Source: an uncultured Collinsella sp.
Lineage (GTDB): Bacteria; Actinomycetota; Coriobacteriia; Coriobacteriales; Coriobacteriaceae
Length of the DNA stretch: 17,648 bases
Assembly (NCBI GenBank): GCA_900544755.1
Contig: UQWQ01000044.1
Span: forward strand, 1 to 17,648
Reading direction: 5' to 3'
In this document: positions 1 through 8,100 of the stretch, piece by piece
Numbering within the stretch: the first letter of the stretch is position 1
Layout: the number at the start of each line of letters is the position of its first letter
The notes under the pieces: model-generated
What the model was told of the DNA's origin: nothing
Database searches by the model: none
What the model saw: only the letters and a program-made list of their open reading frames with translations
Position numbers and translations under genes: made by a program

Positions 1-947
1 TGGCTATTACCAAAAACATCGTGGATATGATGGGCGGCACCATCGAGGTGCAGACAGCGCAGGGCAAGGGCAGCGAGTTTATCATTCGTGTGCCGCTGCG
101 GGTGCAGGCAGAGCACCGCCCGGTGGAAAAGATCACCGAGCTGGAAGGCCTGAAGGCTCTGGTGGTGGACGACGATTTCAACACCTGCGACAGCGTGACA
201 AAGATGCTGGTCAAGGTGGGAATGCGCGCGGAATGGACCCTTTCCGGCAAGGAAGCGGTGCTGCGCGCGCGGCAGTCCATCGAGATGAGCGATGTCTACC
301 ACGCCTATATCATCGACTGGCGGCTGCCGGATATGAACGGCATCGAGGTCACCCGCCAGATACGCAGCCTGAACGACGATACCCCCATCATCATCCTGAC
401 GGCCTATGACTGGTCTGACATTGAGGTGGAGGCAAAGGCAGCCGGTGTCACGGCGTTCTGTTCCAAGCCGATGTTTATGTCCGACTTGCGCGACACGCTG
501 ATGACCGTCATCGGGCAGGAACAGGCGAAAGAGGAGCAGAGCATATTGCCCCAAAATGCCACCGACCTCAAGGGCATGCATGTTCTGCTTGTCGAGGATA
601 ACGAGCTGAACCGCGAGATTGCCGAGGAGATCATGAAGGCCTACGGCCTTGAGGTCGACACCGCCGAAAACGGCGCTATCGCCGTGGATAAAGTCAGCGC
701 TGCAGCGCCCGGGCAGTACGATTTGGTGCTGATGGACGTGCAGATGCCCATCATGGACGGCTACACCGCCACCCGCCGCATCCGCGAACTGGAAAACCCC
801 GCCCTAGCAGGCATTCCCATTCTTGCTATGACGGCAAACGCCTTTGACGAGGACCGCCGCAACGCCTTGGAAAGCGGCATGAACGGCTTTTTGTCCAAGC
901 CCATTGTGATTGCCGACCTTGTACAGGAGATGCGCAAGATCAGGTAG
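1..947 (+). CDS. Hybrid sensor histidine kinase, C-terminal part (ATPase end plus two receiver domains), 5' truncated by window
   Basis: The frame is open from base 3 and the start lies outside the window, so only the C-terminal ~314 residues are visible. They begin in the last part of a HATPase_c domain (AITKNIVDMMGG, then GKGSEF and the closing strand). Counting from the GTG codon at 21, receiver domain 1 spans about residues 45-165 (acidic pocket VVDDD, phospho-acceptor Asp99 in IIDWRLPD, Lys149 in CSKP). Receiver domain 2 spans about 186-306 (LLVEDN, acceptor Asp239 in LMDVQMP, Lys293 in LSKP). No Hpt or DNA-binding domain follows, so phosphate must pass to a partner elsewhere. Family knowledge: such proteins autophosphorylate on a HisKA histidine and relay to their receivers. 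Leucine codon use is unlike the neighbours: one CTC in 26 leucines. Signal sensed is unknown because the sensor end is missing. Confidence 0.93.
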   Translation, partial: AITKNIVDMMGGTIEVQTAQGKGSEFIIRVPLRVQAEHRPVEKITELEGLKALVVDDDFNTCDSVTKMLVKVGMRAEWTLSGKEAVLRARQSIEMSDVYHAYIIDWRLPDMNGIEVTRQIRSLNDDTPIIILTAYDWSDIEVEAKAAGVTAFCSKPMFMSDLRDTLMTVIGQEQAKEEQSILPQNATDLKGMHVLLVEDNELNREIAEEIMKAYGLEVDTAENGAIAVDKVSAAAPGQYDLVLMDVQMPIMDGYTATRRIRELENPALAGIPILAMTANAFDEDRRNALESGMNGFLSKPIVIADLVQEMRKIR

Positions 948-1022
948 CTCAACGACTGCCCGATAGGAGTATCATCGTCTGCGCAAATAAGCACGAAAGA
1001 GCATAGTAGAGATTGAGAGCGT

Positions 1023-2405
1023 ATGACTGAAACCGCGTCCAAGCACATTGACATGACTACCGGCTCGCTGTGGCGCAATATTCCCCTGTTCGCCTTCCCC
1101 GTAGCCGCCACGAGCATCTTGGAGCAGCTGTCGAACCTCATCGCCACGGTCATCATCGGTAACTTCTCGGGCGACCAGGGAACCCTCGCCATGGCGGCGG
1201 TCGGCTCCAATGTTCCGCTTACCAGTCTTATGCTCAACCTTTTTATTGGCATGTCGCTTGGCTCCAACGTGGTCATCGCCAACGCTATCGGCCGCAATGA
1301 TCAGAACATGGTCAAACGCGCCGTCCATACCTCGATTTTAATGGCGCTCGTGGGCTTTGTCGTCATCGCACTGGGTGAGATCTTTGCCGAGCCCATGCTC
1401 GCTGCGCTCAACGTGCCTGCCGAGACCATGCCGCTCGCTTCGCTCTACCTGCGCGTCTTTTTGCTCAGCATGCCCTCGATCTTGCTCTACAACTTTGAGG
1501 CCGCGATCTTCCGCTCCGTCGGCATCACCCGCATGCCGCTGCAGGCGCTCGCCGTGTCCACCGTCCTCAACATTGGCCTGGACCTCATCTTTGTCCCCGT
1601 GCTCCACTGGGGCGTCGCGGGCGTCGCCATCGCCACCGCCATCGCCTACACCGTCAGCGCCGCCACACTCTTTGTCCACCTGCTCAAGACCGACTCCGTC
1701 GTCCGCGTCACCCCACGCGACTTAGGCTTAGACCCCGTCGCCCTCAAGCGCATCGTCAAGATTGGCCTGCCCGCCGGCATCCAAAGCGCCGTCTTTGCCG
1801 TCGCCAACATCATCATCCAGTCCGCCATCAACAGCCTGGGCACCGAGGTCATGGCGGCATCGAGCGCCGCCATGAGCCTGGAGTATGTGTGCTACAACCT
1901 GCTCAACAGCTTTAGCCAGGCCTGCACCACCTTTGTGGGGCAAAACCACGGCGCTCGCCAGATCGACCGCTGCACCAAGACGCTCAAGGTCTGCCTGGTC
2001 GAAGGCGGCATCGTCGCGCTCACCACCATCGTCATCATCGTCGGTCTGGGGCGCGAGATCCTGGCGCTCTTTAACAGCGATCCCAACATTGTCTCGATCG
2101 GCTATATCCGCGTGTGTTCGATCTTCCCGGCATACGCCTTTAGCATGTTCTACGAGAATATGTCCGGCTACCTGCGCGGCTTTGGCATCTCGCTCATGCC
2201 CGCCCTCATCACCATGATCTGTGTCTGCGGCATCCGCTTCTACTGGGTATTCTGCGTGTTCCCGCACTTCCGCACCTTTGCGAACATCATGATGGTCTAC
2301 CCCATCAGCCTGGGCACCACAGCGTTCTTTATGGTCGTGGCGGTATTGCTCTGCCATCCGGCACGCACCTACCGTCTGGCGCAAGCCAAAGCGACAGCCC
2401 GCTAA
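1023..2405 (+). CDS. MATE family multidrug/drug:cation antiporter
   Basis: This 460-residue protein has the length and hydrophobic pattern of a 12-helix MATE exporter, with two repeated halves (about residues 12-230 and 235-445). The N-terminal half carries typical MATE features: a short hydrophilic start, then a helix pair with PVAATSILEQLSNLIATVI, and the loop GNFSGDQGTLAMAAVGSNVP before the next helix. The second half begins near KRIVKIGLPAGIQSAVFA. Known members export cationic drugs or metabolites in exchange for Na+ or H+ across the inner membrane; the substrate cannot be read here. The ATG at 1023 is preceded only by a weak purine-rich stretch (GATTGAGAG). It starts 75 bases after the kinase gene on the same strand, so co-transcription is possible but not shown. 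It converges with the LysR gene, with 27 bases between the stops and no obvious terminator hairpin. Confidence 0.93.
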   Translation: MTETASKHIDMTTGSLWRNIPLFAFPVAATSILEQLSNLIATVIIGNFSGDQGTLAMAAVGSNVPLTSLMLNLFIGMSLGSNVVIANAIGRNDQNMVKRAVHTSILMALVGFVVIALGEIFAEPMLAALNVPAETMPLASLYLRVFLLSMPSILLYNFEAAIFRSVGITRMPLQALAVSTVLNIGLDLIFVPVLHWGVAGVAIATAIAYTVSAATLFVHLLKTDSVVRVTPRDLGLDPVALKRIVKIGLPAGIQSAVFAVANIIIQSAINSLGTEVMAASSAAMSLEYVCYNLLNSFSQACTTFVGQNHGARQIDRCTKTLKVCLVEGGIVALTTIVIIVGLGREILALFNSDPNIVSIGYIRVCSIFPAYAFSMFYENMSGYLRGFGISLMPALITMICVCGIRFYWVFCVFPHFRTFANIMMVYPISLGTTAFFMVVAVLLCHPARTYRLAQAKATAR

Positions 2406-2432
2406 TCACCACACTCAACGCCACGCCAGTCA

Positions 2433-3299
2433 TTAATTGACAATATGCGAGCTCATATAGTCGATAAAGCGCCTCGTGGCGATAGGCATGGTGTCCCAGC
2501 TGCGCCAAGCCGCCACGACGTCGCGCGAGGGAGCATGCACGATGGGGCGCACACAAATATCGGCCCGCATGCCCTCGACGGTACGGCGGTAGAGCATGCT
2601 CACACCGAGGCCCTCCTCCACCATCGCCATAATGGTGTAGTCATCGGTGACCTCACTCGTCACATGCGGCGATAGCCCGTGCGCGGCAAACGCATCGAGC
2701 ACCAGACTCTGTTCGCCCTCATCCAGCAGCACAAACGGTTCGGACGCCAGGTCGGCAAGCGTCACCTTTTCCTTTGCCGCCAGTGGATGGACGGCTGGCA
2801 ACAGCGCCACCAGCTCGTCGTGATAGACCACGCGTTTCTCGAGCCCCTCGGTAAATCCACGCGCTGTAAAGCAAAAGTCGACCACGCCATCGTGCACCCA
2901 CTGGGCATTGCGCGTGTAATCGCCCTGCTTGAGGGTAAAGCGCACGCCCGGATGCAGGGCCCCAAAGTCGCGGATCACACGCGGCAACACAGTACGACTC
3001 ACGTTGGTAAACGTCGCAATGCGAATGTCGGTCGACGAAAGCCCCAGCAACTCCTGGCGCTTGCCCTCAAGCTCGGCCTCGGCCGTAACGATCTGGCGCA
3101 GATACGGCAGATACTGTTTGCCGTCGCGCGTCAGTGAGACGCCCTGCTTGCCACGCTCGATAATCGTGGTGCCCAGCTCGCGCTCGAGCGCCTTGACGGC
3201 CTGGCTCACCGCGCTTTGCGTATAGCCCAGCTCGTCGGCGGCACGTTTCAGGCTGCCGCAATCGACCACCATACATACAATCTGATACCGCGATGCCAT
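2433..3299 (-). CDS. LysR family transcriptional regulator
   Basis: A 288-residue protein of normal LysR length. Residues 1-60 form the winged helix-turn-helix: the recognition part reads SLKRAADELGYTQSAVSQAV and is followed by ALERELGTTIIERG and the wing. Residues about 90-288 are the LysR substrate-binding domain, with the usual ALHPGVRF, VALLPAVHPLA and EGLGVSMLYRRTVEG stretches. LysR proteins bind a dyad upstream of a divergent target and respond to a small ligand. Here the divergent neighbour is the EamA-type exporter, which makes that gene the likely target; the ligand is unknown. The ATG is preceded by GGAGG at 3304-3308 with a 4-base spacer, which supports this start. The 3' end faces the MATE gene. 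Confidence 0.93.
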   Translation of the reverse strand: MASRYQIVCMVVDCGSLKRAADELGYTQSAVSQAVKALERELGTTIIERGKQGVSLTRDGKQYLPYLRQIVTAEAELEGKRQELLGLSSTDIRIATFTNVSRTVLPRVIRDFGALHPGVRFTLKQGDYTRNAQWVHDGVVDFCFTARGFTEGLEKRVVYHDELVALLPAVHPLAAKEKVTLADLASEPFVLLDEGEQSLVLDAFAAHGLSPHVTSEVTDDYTIMAMVEEGLGVSMLYRRTVEGMRADICVRPIVHAPSRDVVAAWRSWDTMPIATRRFIDYMSSHIVN

Positions 3300-3358
3300 C
3301 GTGCCTCCACATCGATGTAGCCGTAAGACGTTTTGCCAGGGCTTTTTCTTCCAACATT

Positions 3359-3377
3359 AGTATTTCTTAATCATACT
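3359..3377. promoter_or_regulatory. Candidate LysR operator between lysR and the EamA exporter
   Basis: The 158-base gap between two divergent genes holds a perfect dyad, AGTAT-N9-ATACT (3359-3363 and 3373-3377), in an AT-rich patch. It also contains a T-N11-A spacing, the loose consensus of LysR-type sites. Its position between the two starts fits an autoregulated LysR switch. The arms are short, so chance occurrence is possible. I see no convincing -35/-10 pair for either gene. Confidence 0.4.
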
Positions 3378-3457
3378 GAAGATACATTCGCTTTACTACA
3401 TCCATATCTGGGAGCAGAATCCTTTTTGCGAAACCGTTCTGTAACAAAAGGAGTCCC

Positions 3458-4360
3458 ATGGATCGCAAAAAAGCAATCGCGCTCTCATTTTCCGTTCCCG
3501 TCGCATGGGGCTTTTCGTACCCCCTCATGAAGATCGGCATGGACAGCATGAACGCCACGAGCATCGTCGCGCTGCGCTGCATCATCGCTTTTGCGGCCTG
3601 CCTGCTGCTCTTCCACAAGCACGCGGTGCGCATCAACCGTGACCTGATGGTCCGCGCCGCCATCATCGGCGCCATCATGGCAACCGAGATCACCTGCATG
3701 TGCCTGGGCTCCAGCCTCACCTCCGCCTCCACCGCCGGCTTTTTGCAGAGCCTGACGGTCGTAATCGTGCCGTTTGCCAACGCGGCCCTGCTGCGTCGCG
3801 CTCCCGAGCGCAAGGTGCTCATCGGCACCGCCATCGTCACCTGCGGCATGTTGCTGCTCTCGGGCGCCGACTTTACCAGCCTGAATCCCGGCGCGATCAT
3901 CATGTTGCTCTCGGCCTTTATCTATGCCGGCCACATTATCGTAGCCAAGCGCTTTGTCGAGGAAGTCGATCCGCTGGCTCTGGGCGTTTGGCAGCTGGGC
4001 TTCGGTGGCCTGTTCTCGGGTATCGCCGCATGCACCTTTGGCGGCTTTACGCTTCCCAGCACGCCGAACGAGATCGTCGTTGTCGTTGCGCTTGCACTCA
4101 TCTGCTCCGCCTACGGCTTTATCACCCAGACGCTCGTGCAGCCCCACGTACCTGCCGAGACCACCGGCTTCGCCTTCTCGCTCGAGCCGGTCTGCTCCGC
4201 CGTCTTCTCGTTCTTCCTGGTCGGCGAGGTCCTGAGCCCTATCGCCTTCTTTGGCGCCGCCCTCATCCTCACCGGCGTCATGGTGGCAACCGTCGAGCTC
4301 CCGCGCCTTCGCGCACATGGACACGCTCGTATGGCAGGAGCGCCCGAGCACGTCTCGTAG
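3458..4360 (+). CDS. EamA/DMT family transporter
   Basis: A 300-residue, very hydrophobic protein with the ten-helix, two-repeat pattern of the drug/metabolite transporter superfamily. The first EamA repeat covers about residues 5-137, beginning with SVPVAWGFSYPLMKIG. The second covers about 145-282 and ends with the family's typical closing element (SLEPVCSAVFSFFLVGE followed by a helix rich in Gly and Ala). Family members export amino acids, metabolites or drugs across the inner membrane; the substrate is not predictable. The ATG at 3458 has an excellent ribosome site, AAAGGAG (3447-3453), 4 bases upstream. It is divergent from the LysR gene, which is its likely regulator. The hydrophilic tail after residue 283 is short and Arg/His rich. 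Confidence 0.93.
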   Translation: MDRKKAIALSFSVPVAWGFSYPLMKIGMDSMNATSIVALRCIIAFAACLLLFHKHAVRINRDLMVRAAIIGAIMATEITCMCLGSSLTSASTAGFLQSLTVVIVPFANAALLRRAPERKVLIGTAIVTCGMLLLSGADFTSLNPGAIIMLLSAFIYAGHIIVAKRFVEEVDPLALGVWQLGFGGLFSGIAACTFGGFTLPSTPNEIVVVVALALICSAYGFITQTLVQPHVPAETTGFAFSLEPVCSAVFSFFLVGEVLSPIAFFGAALILTGVMVATVELPRLRAHGHARMAGAPEHVS

Positions 4361-4383
4361 GCCCCACTCCTCATGCAGCCGCG

Positions 4384-4412
4384 TTATAAAGGTCTCTGGA
4401 CGCCTTTACAAT
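4384..4412 (+). promoter_or_regulatory. Candidate promoter for ung, with an embedded inverted repeat
   Basis: The 87-base gap before ung contains TTATAA (4384-4389), a 17-base spacer and TACAAT (4407-4412). The -10 element is good and the -35 is poor. A perfect 6-bp inverted repeat, TAAAGG-N10-CCTTTA (4387-4392 and 4403-4408), sits inside the candidate promoter and could be a repressor site or a short hairpin. Both are suggestions from sequence only. Confidence 0.3.
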
Positions 4413-4447
4413 AGATGCCAACAGAGCATCTGCCCTAAAGGAGTTCC

Positions 4448-5176
4448 ATGGACGCTGCAACTCGCGACCGCAACATAGCAACTTGGTTGGGCGATGCGCC
4501 GCAGCCGGTACGTGACACTACGAACCAGCTGCTCGAGCGCATCGCCCTTCTGCGTGCCGAGCAGACCATCTACCCGGCACAAGACGACATCCTCAATGCC
4601 CTCGCCTACACGCCGGCCGACCTGGTCAAGGTAGTCATCTTGGGCCAAGACCCCTATCACGGACCCAACCAGGCCATGGGACTGTCGTTCTCGGTGCCTG
4701 CGACGCAAACCAAGTTGCCGCCGAGCCTGCGCAACATCTATAAGGAACTCAACGCCGATCTGGGCTACCCCATTCCCGCCACGGGAGATCTAACCCCCTG
4801 GGCACAACAGGGCATCCTGCTTCTCAACACGACGCTCACCGTGCGCGAGCATGCCGCGAACTCACACGCCAAGCTGGGCTGGAGCACGCTCACCGACTAC
4901 GTTATCGAACGTTGCTGCCAGCTGCCCCAGCCGGTCGTCTTTTTGGCATGGGGCCGCTTTGCCCAGCAGATGGTCGAGGGCAAGCTCGCCGCGACCGGCG
5001 CGGGCAAGGCAACCGGCAAGTTCTGCCTTGCCTCCACGCACCCCTCGCCGCTTTCGGCCAACCGCGCCACGGCAGAACTCCCCGCTTTTATGGGATCGCG
5101 CCCCTTCTCCGCTGCCAATGAATTGCTCGAGCAAAACGGCAGCAGCCCCATCGACTGGGGCTGCCTCGTCTCATAA
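4448..5176 (+). CDS. ung: Uracil-DNA glycosylase, family 1
   Basis: The 242-residue product has all the signatures of family 1 UDG, which removes uracil from DNA by cutting the N-glycosidic bond at the start of base-excision repair. Motif 1 is GQDPYHG at about residues 66-72, with the water-activating Asp at 68. It continues into the uracil-pocket segment QAMGLSFSVP. GILLLNTTLTV lies at 122-132, and the DNA-intercalation motif HPSPLSANR at 198-206 contains the catalytic His198. Length is normal and no key residue is missing. The ATG at 4448 follows AAAGGAG (4437-4443) by 4 bases. The gene converges with the large surface-protein gene: the two stop codons are 5 bases apart. An inverted repeat near the 3' end of the reading frame probably also serves the opposing operon. 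Confidence 0.97.
   Translation: MDAATRDRNIATWLGDAPQPVRDTTNQLLERIALLRAEQTIYPAQDDILNALAYTPADLVKVVILGQDPYHGPNQAMGLSFSVPATQTKLPPSLRNIYKELNADLGYPIPATGDLTPWAQQGILLLNTTLTVREHAANSHAKLGWSTLTDYVIERCCQLPQPVVFLAWGRFAQQMVEGKLAATGAGKATGKFCLASTHPSPLSANRATAELPAFMGSRPFSAANELLEQNGSSPIDWGCLVS
5142..5164 (-). terminator. Candidate terminator hairpin of the five-gene operon, embedded in the 3' end of ung
   Basis: A perfect 8-bp GC-rich inverted repeat, GCAGCCCC (5142-5149) and GGGGCTGC (5157-5164), with a 7-base loop, begins 18 bases after the stop of the minus-strand surface-protein gene. On the minus strand it is followed by TGCCGTTTTGC, so the T-run is short and displaced. The hairpin lies wholly within codons of ung on the other strand. 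It may halt minus-strand transcription and protect ung from antisense reading. No T-run follows on the plus strand. Confidence 0.42.
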
Positions 5177-5181
5177 CCTGC

Positions 5182-8100
5182 CTAGCCGGCAATCCAATAA
5201 TCCGGATATTTATTGATATCAATGGGGGCGGCAAGCTCGCCGATATCGCCAATAGCCTTCATGCCCATCAGGGAGCGCAAATCATTTTCGCACTTCATGA
5301 TGGGCTCATTTACGGCCCTATTGAGCACATCGAACGTCGGAGACTCAAACGTATCCATATTGACGTTGCCGAACCACTTGCTCACGACGTAGTCGGCCTC
5401 CTCGTCGTCTGTGGCAACCCCCACCATCTGGCGAGACCACGTCTTGAGCAGCGACTCGCGATCGGCCTCGGCAATATCGAGCACTACGCTGCCGCCAAAC
5501 GAAAACGACTCGCTCTCCATCCCGCCCAGCAACTCCGGCAGCGGGCAGCCAGAAGGTAGCGTCACCGTCACGCCGCCACAGCCCTTAAACGCACCGTTCT
5601 GGATGCCGACCACCTTATCGCACAGCTCAATCTCGATGAGGTTCGAGCAGTGCGAGAAGGCATTCGAGTCGATTACGGTTGGCCCCGTCAACACGCTCGC
5701 CAGATCGGCCTGCTCGATATCGAACGGCGCCGAGACTAGCGTGGCAGTACCGTCACCGTTGTCCTCGATCTTCCATTCATGGCTCTCGGTCGCATCGCTA
5801 TCCGCTTGGATAACCGTAGAAGCCTCGACCAGCGGCAATCCCATCATGGTTCGCAGGCGATTCTCGGGCTCCAACAGATTCTTGGCCATCTGCGCCTCGA
5901 TCGACTCGACCGTCGGCTCCGGGCCCTCCCCCATGAACCAATCGGAAAGCATGCCAAACTCCACGACACCGTAATACGCGTCGTAGTTGTCGTAGCCGAC
6001 GAGTCCGTAGACCCACGCATTAAGGTAGTCCTGCTCCATGCCATGGGGCACCGACAGATGAATGCGGCCGGCCTCCTCTTGGACATCGGTTGCGCCGTCC
6101 AAGAAGAAACCCACGCCTGGCGACGGATAGCCCAGCGTCGCAATACCGGCGCCGACGGTCAAGTTCGTAAAGTTGGCATCGTTGCCAAACACCGATGATG
6201 CCAAATAGTTCCGAGAGCCCGCACCCGTAGCTGCGTCGTAGTCGCCATTGGTGTCTGCCACAAACGATGCGCTCGCGAGCCTCAGGCAATTCGTGAATGC
6301 CTGATCGCTAATTTCGATTGTTGCCGCGTGTACAGATGCGGACGTAAGATTTGCACAGCCGTCGAACGCCGACACACCGACGTAAATATCGTTATCGGGA
6401 AGGTCGATGTTCAGATCGCCAGCGATGCCAGCATTCCTAAAGGCATTACGATCGATATATGCCAGATTGGGAGCCGAAGCCCAATTGATATCCCACACGC
6501 CTCCGGTTCCCTCAAAGGCACCAGACAGGTCCTTGACACCGGACAAGGAATAGCCGCCAAAGATCTCAATCGTACTCGGCAGCAGGTCGATCGTACCGTT
6601 GAGCACCGAAGGCGCACCGAGCAGGATGCTTGGCTCGCCCTCCTCATCTCCATCGAAATAGCCGTAGAGAAGAGCCGTGTCGTCGCCCTGAGTATCGCAA
6701 TCAAAATCGTAAATGCCGTCGACAGTGACAAAGCGGCTGTCGTAGCCCTGCAGCTCGCCATCGGGCGCATACCAGGTGCAGCCGGCCGGATTGGGATTCT
6801 CGGCCGTGGCAAAGACAGCCTTTTTAGCACGCGACGCCACAAAGCCCAGGCCCGTGCAGCCCTTAAAGGCATCCGCCCCCACCTCGATGCTATCAGGCGT
6901 GCCGATAAACACACCTTGAAGGTTTTGGCAGTTCTCAAACGCGTTACGGCCGATGGCACTCGTCTTCTCGCCCAGATTGACAAACCTGAGCTCCGTATCG
7001 CCCGAGAAAGCATACGGTGCGATGGAATCTACTTGGAGCTGCTTGCCGCCATCCGTAAGCAAGGTGCCGTCAAAGGTCGCGGGCAGGTTGCCATCCTCAT
7101 CGCCTGCAGCGGACAGCAAAATCGTCTTGCCGGCGTTGGCATAATACAAGTATCCGTCTTGAGACAGGCTCATCTTAATTACGCACGCATCGGGCGCACC
7201 GGCGGCGGCCTTACGCTGCTCGACATAGGCGACCTGCTCATCGGTTGCGCACACGATGGTCCGCACGGAACCGCCCGCAAGGCTGCCGTCCTCGAGCGTC
7301 ACCCTATCGTCAAACCGCGGCATGAGCACCAGCGTGTCCACCGAAGTGTTGCCCGCAAAGGCGCCCTTCATGATGGTGTTGGATATCTGCACCAAGGCAA
7401 TATTGGAACCCGTATCGAGCACATAGCACAGATCGCCTTCAAAGCGCGATTTAATGTTGTACACCAGACCCTGCGAGTACCTGAGCTGGACATCGGGATT
7501 GCTCGCGGGCGATACGTAAACGCCGTAAGCATTCTCCAGCTCGCCCGCATGCTCGGTAATGAAATCGAGCAGTACGGCATCGTCGACGACAAGGGTGCAG
7601 TCCTGCAAATTGTTCACGTCAATCTGGGGCAAATCACCCTCTTTTGACGCGTGCAGAACAACGCGATCGAGCTTATTGCGATCGGGAATGACAACATGGG
7701 TAATATCGGCGGGAACGTCGAGCTCGCGCGTATGGTAGGGAACGCCCAAATACTCCTGGCCATCGCGAGACGTCAAGATGCCCTCATCGGTTGCGGCATA
7801 GACGGGGTTATCCGATGCGACACGGTAGACATCGAGCACCTGAAAGCCCGCATTGACGTTGACGTAGTACACCGAGGACGGCAGCTCTAGATTATTTATC
7901 TGCCATGTAAAGCCCTCGCGCTGGCGATTGTCGGTATAGGCGTCGACCGCCTGCACGCCCTGCGGAACACTCAGCGTCTCGACACCGCCATCGACCGACA
8001 CGGCCGACTCGTCCACGTCGACGAGCGTCTGCAGGCGTGAGTTATTGAGGCTGGTAGGGTCGTCGTCAAAGCGATAGTCCTCGTCGAGAGCATAACCCTG

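Noticed and set aside
2406..2432. Terminator between the convergent MATE and LysR genes
   Set aside because: The 27-base gap and its flanks show no GC-rich stem followed by a T-run.
6328..7647. A 439-codon open frame on the plus strand inside the surface-protein gene
   Set aside because: It is opposite the LRR blocks, has no ribosome site and no recognisable domain; the LRR repeats on the minus strand are unmistakable.
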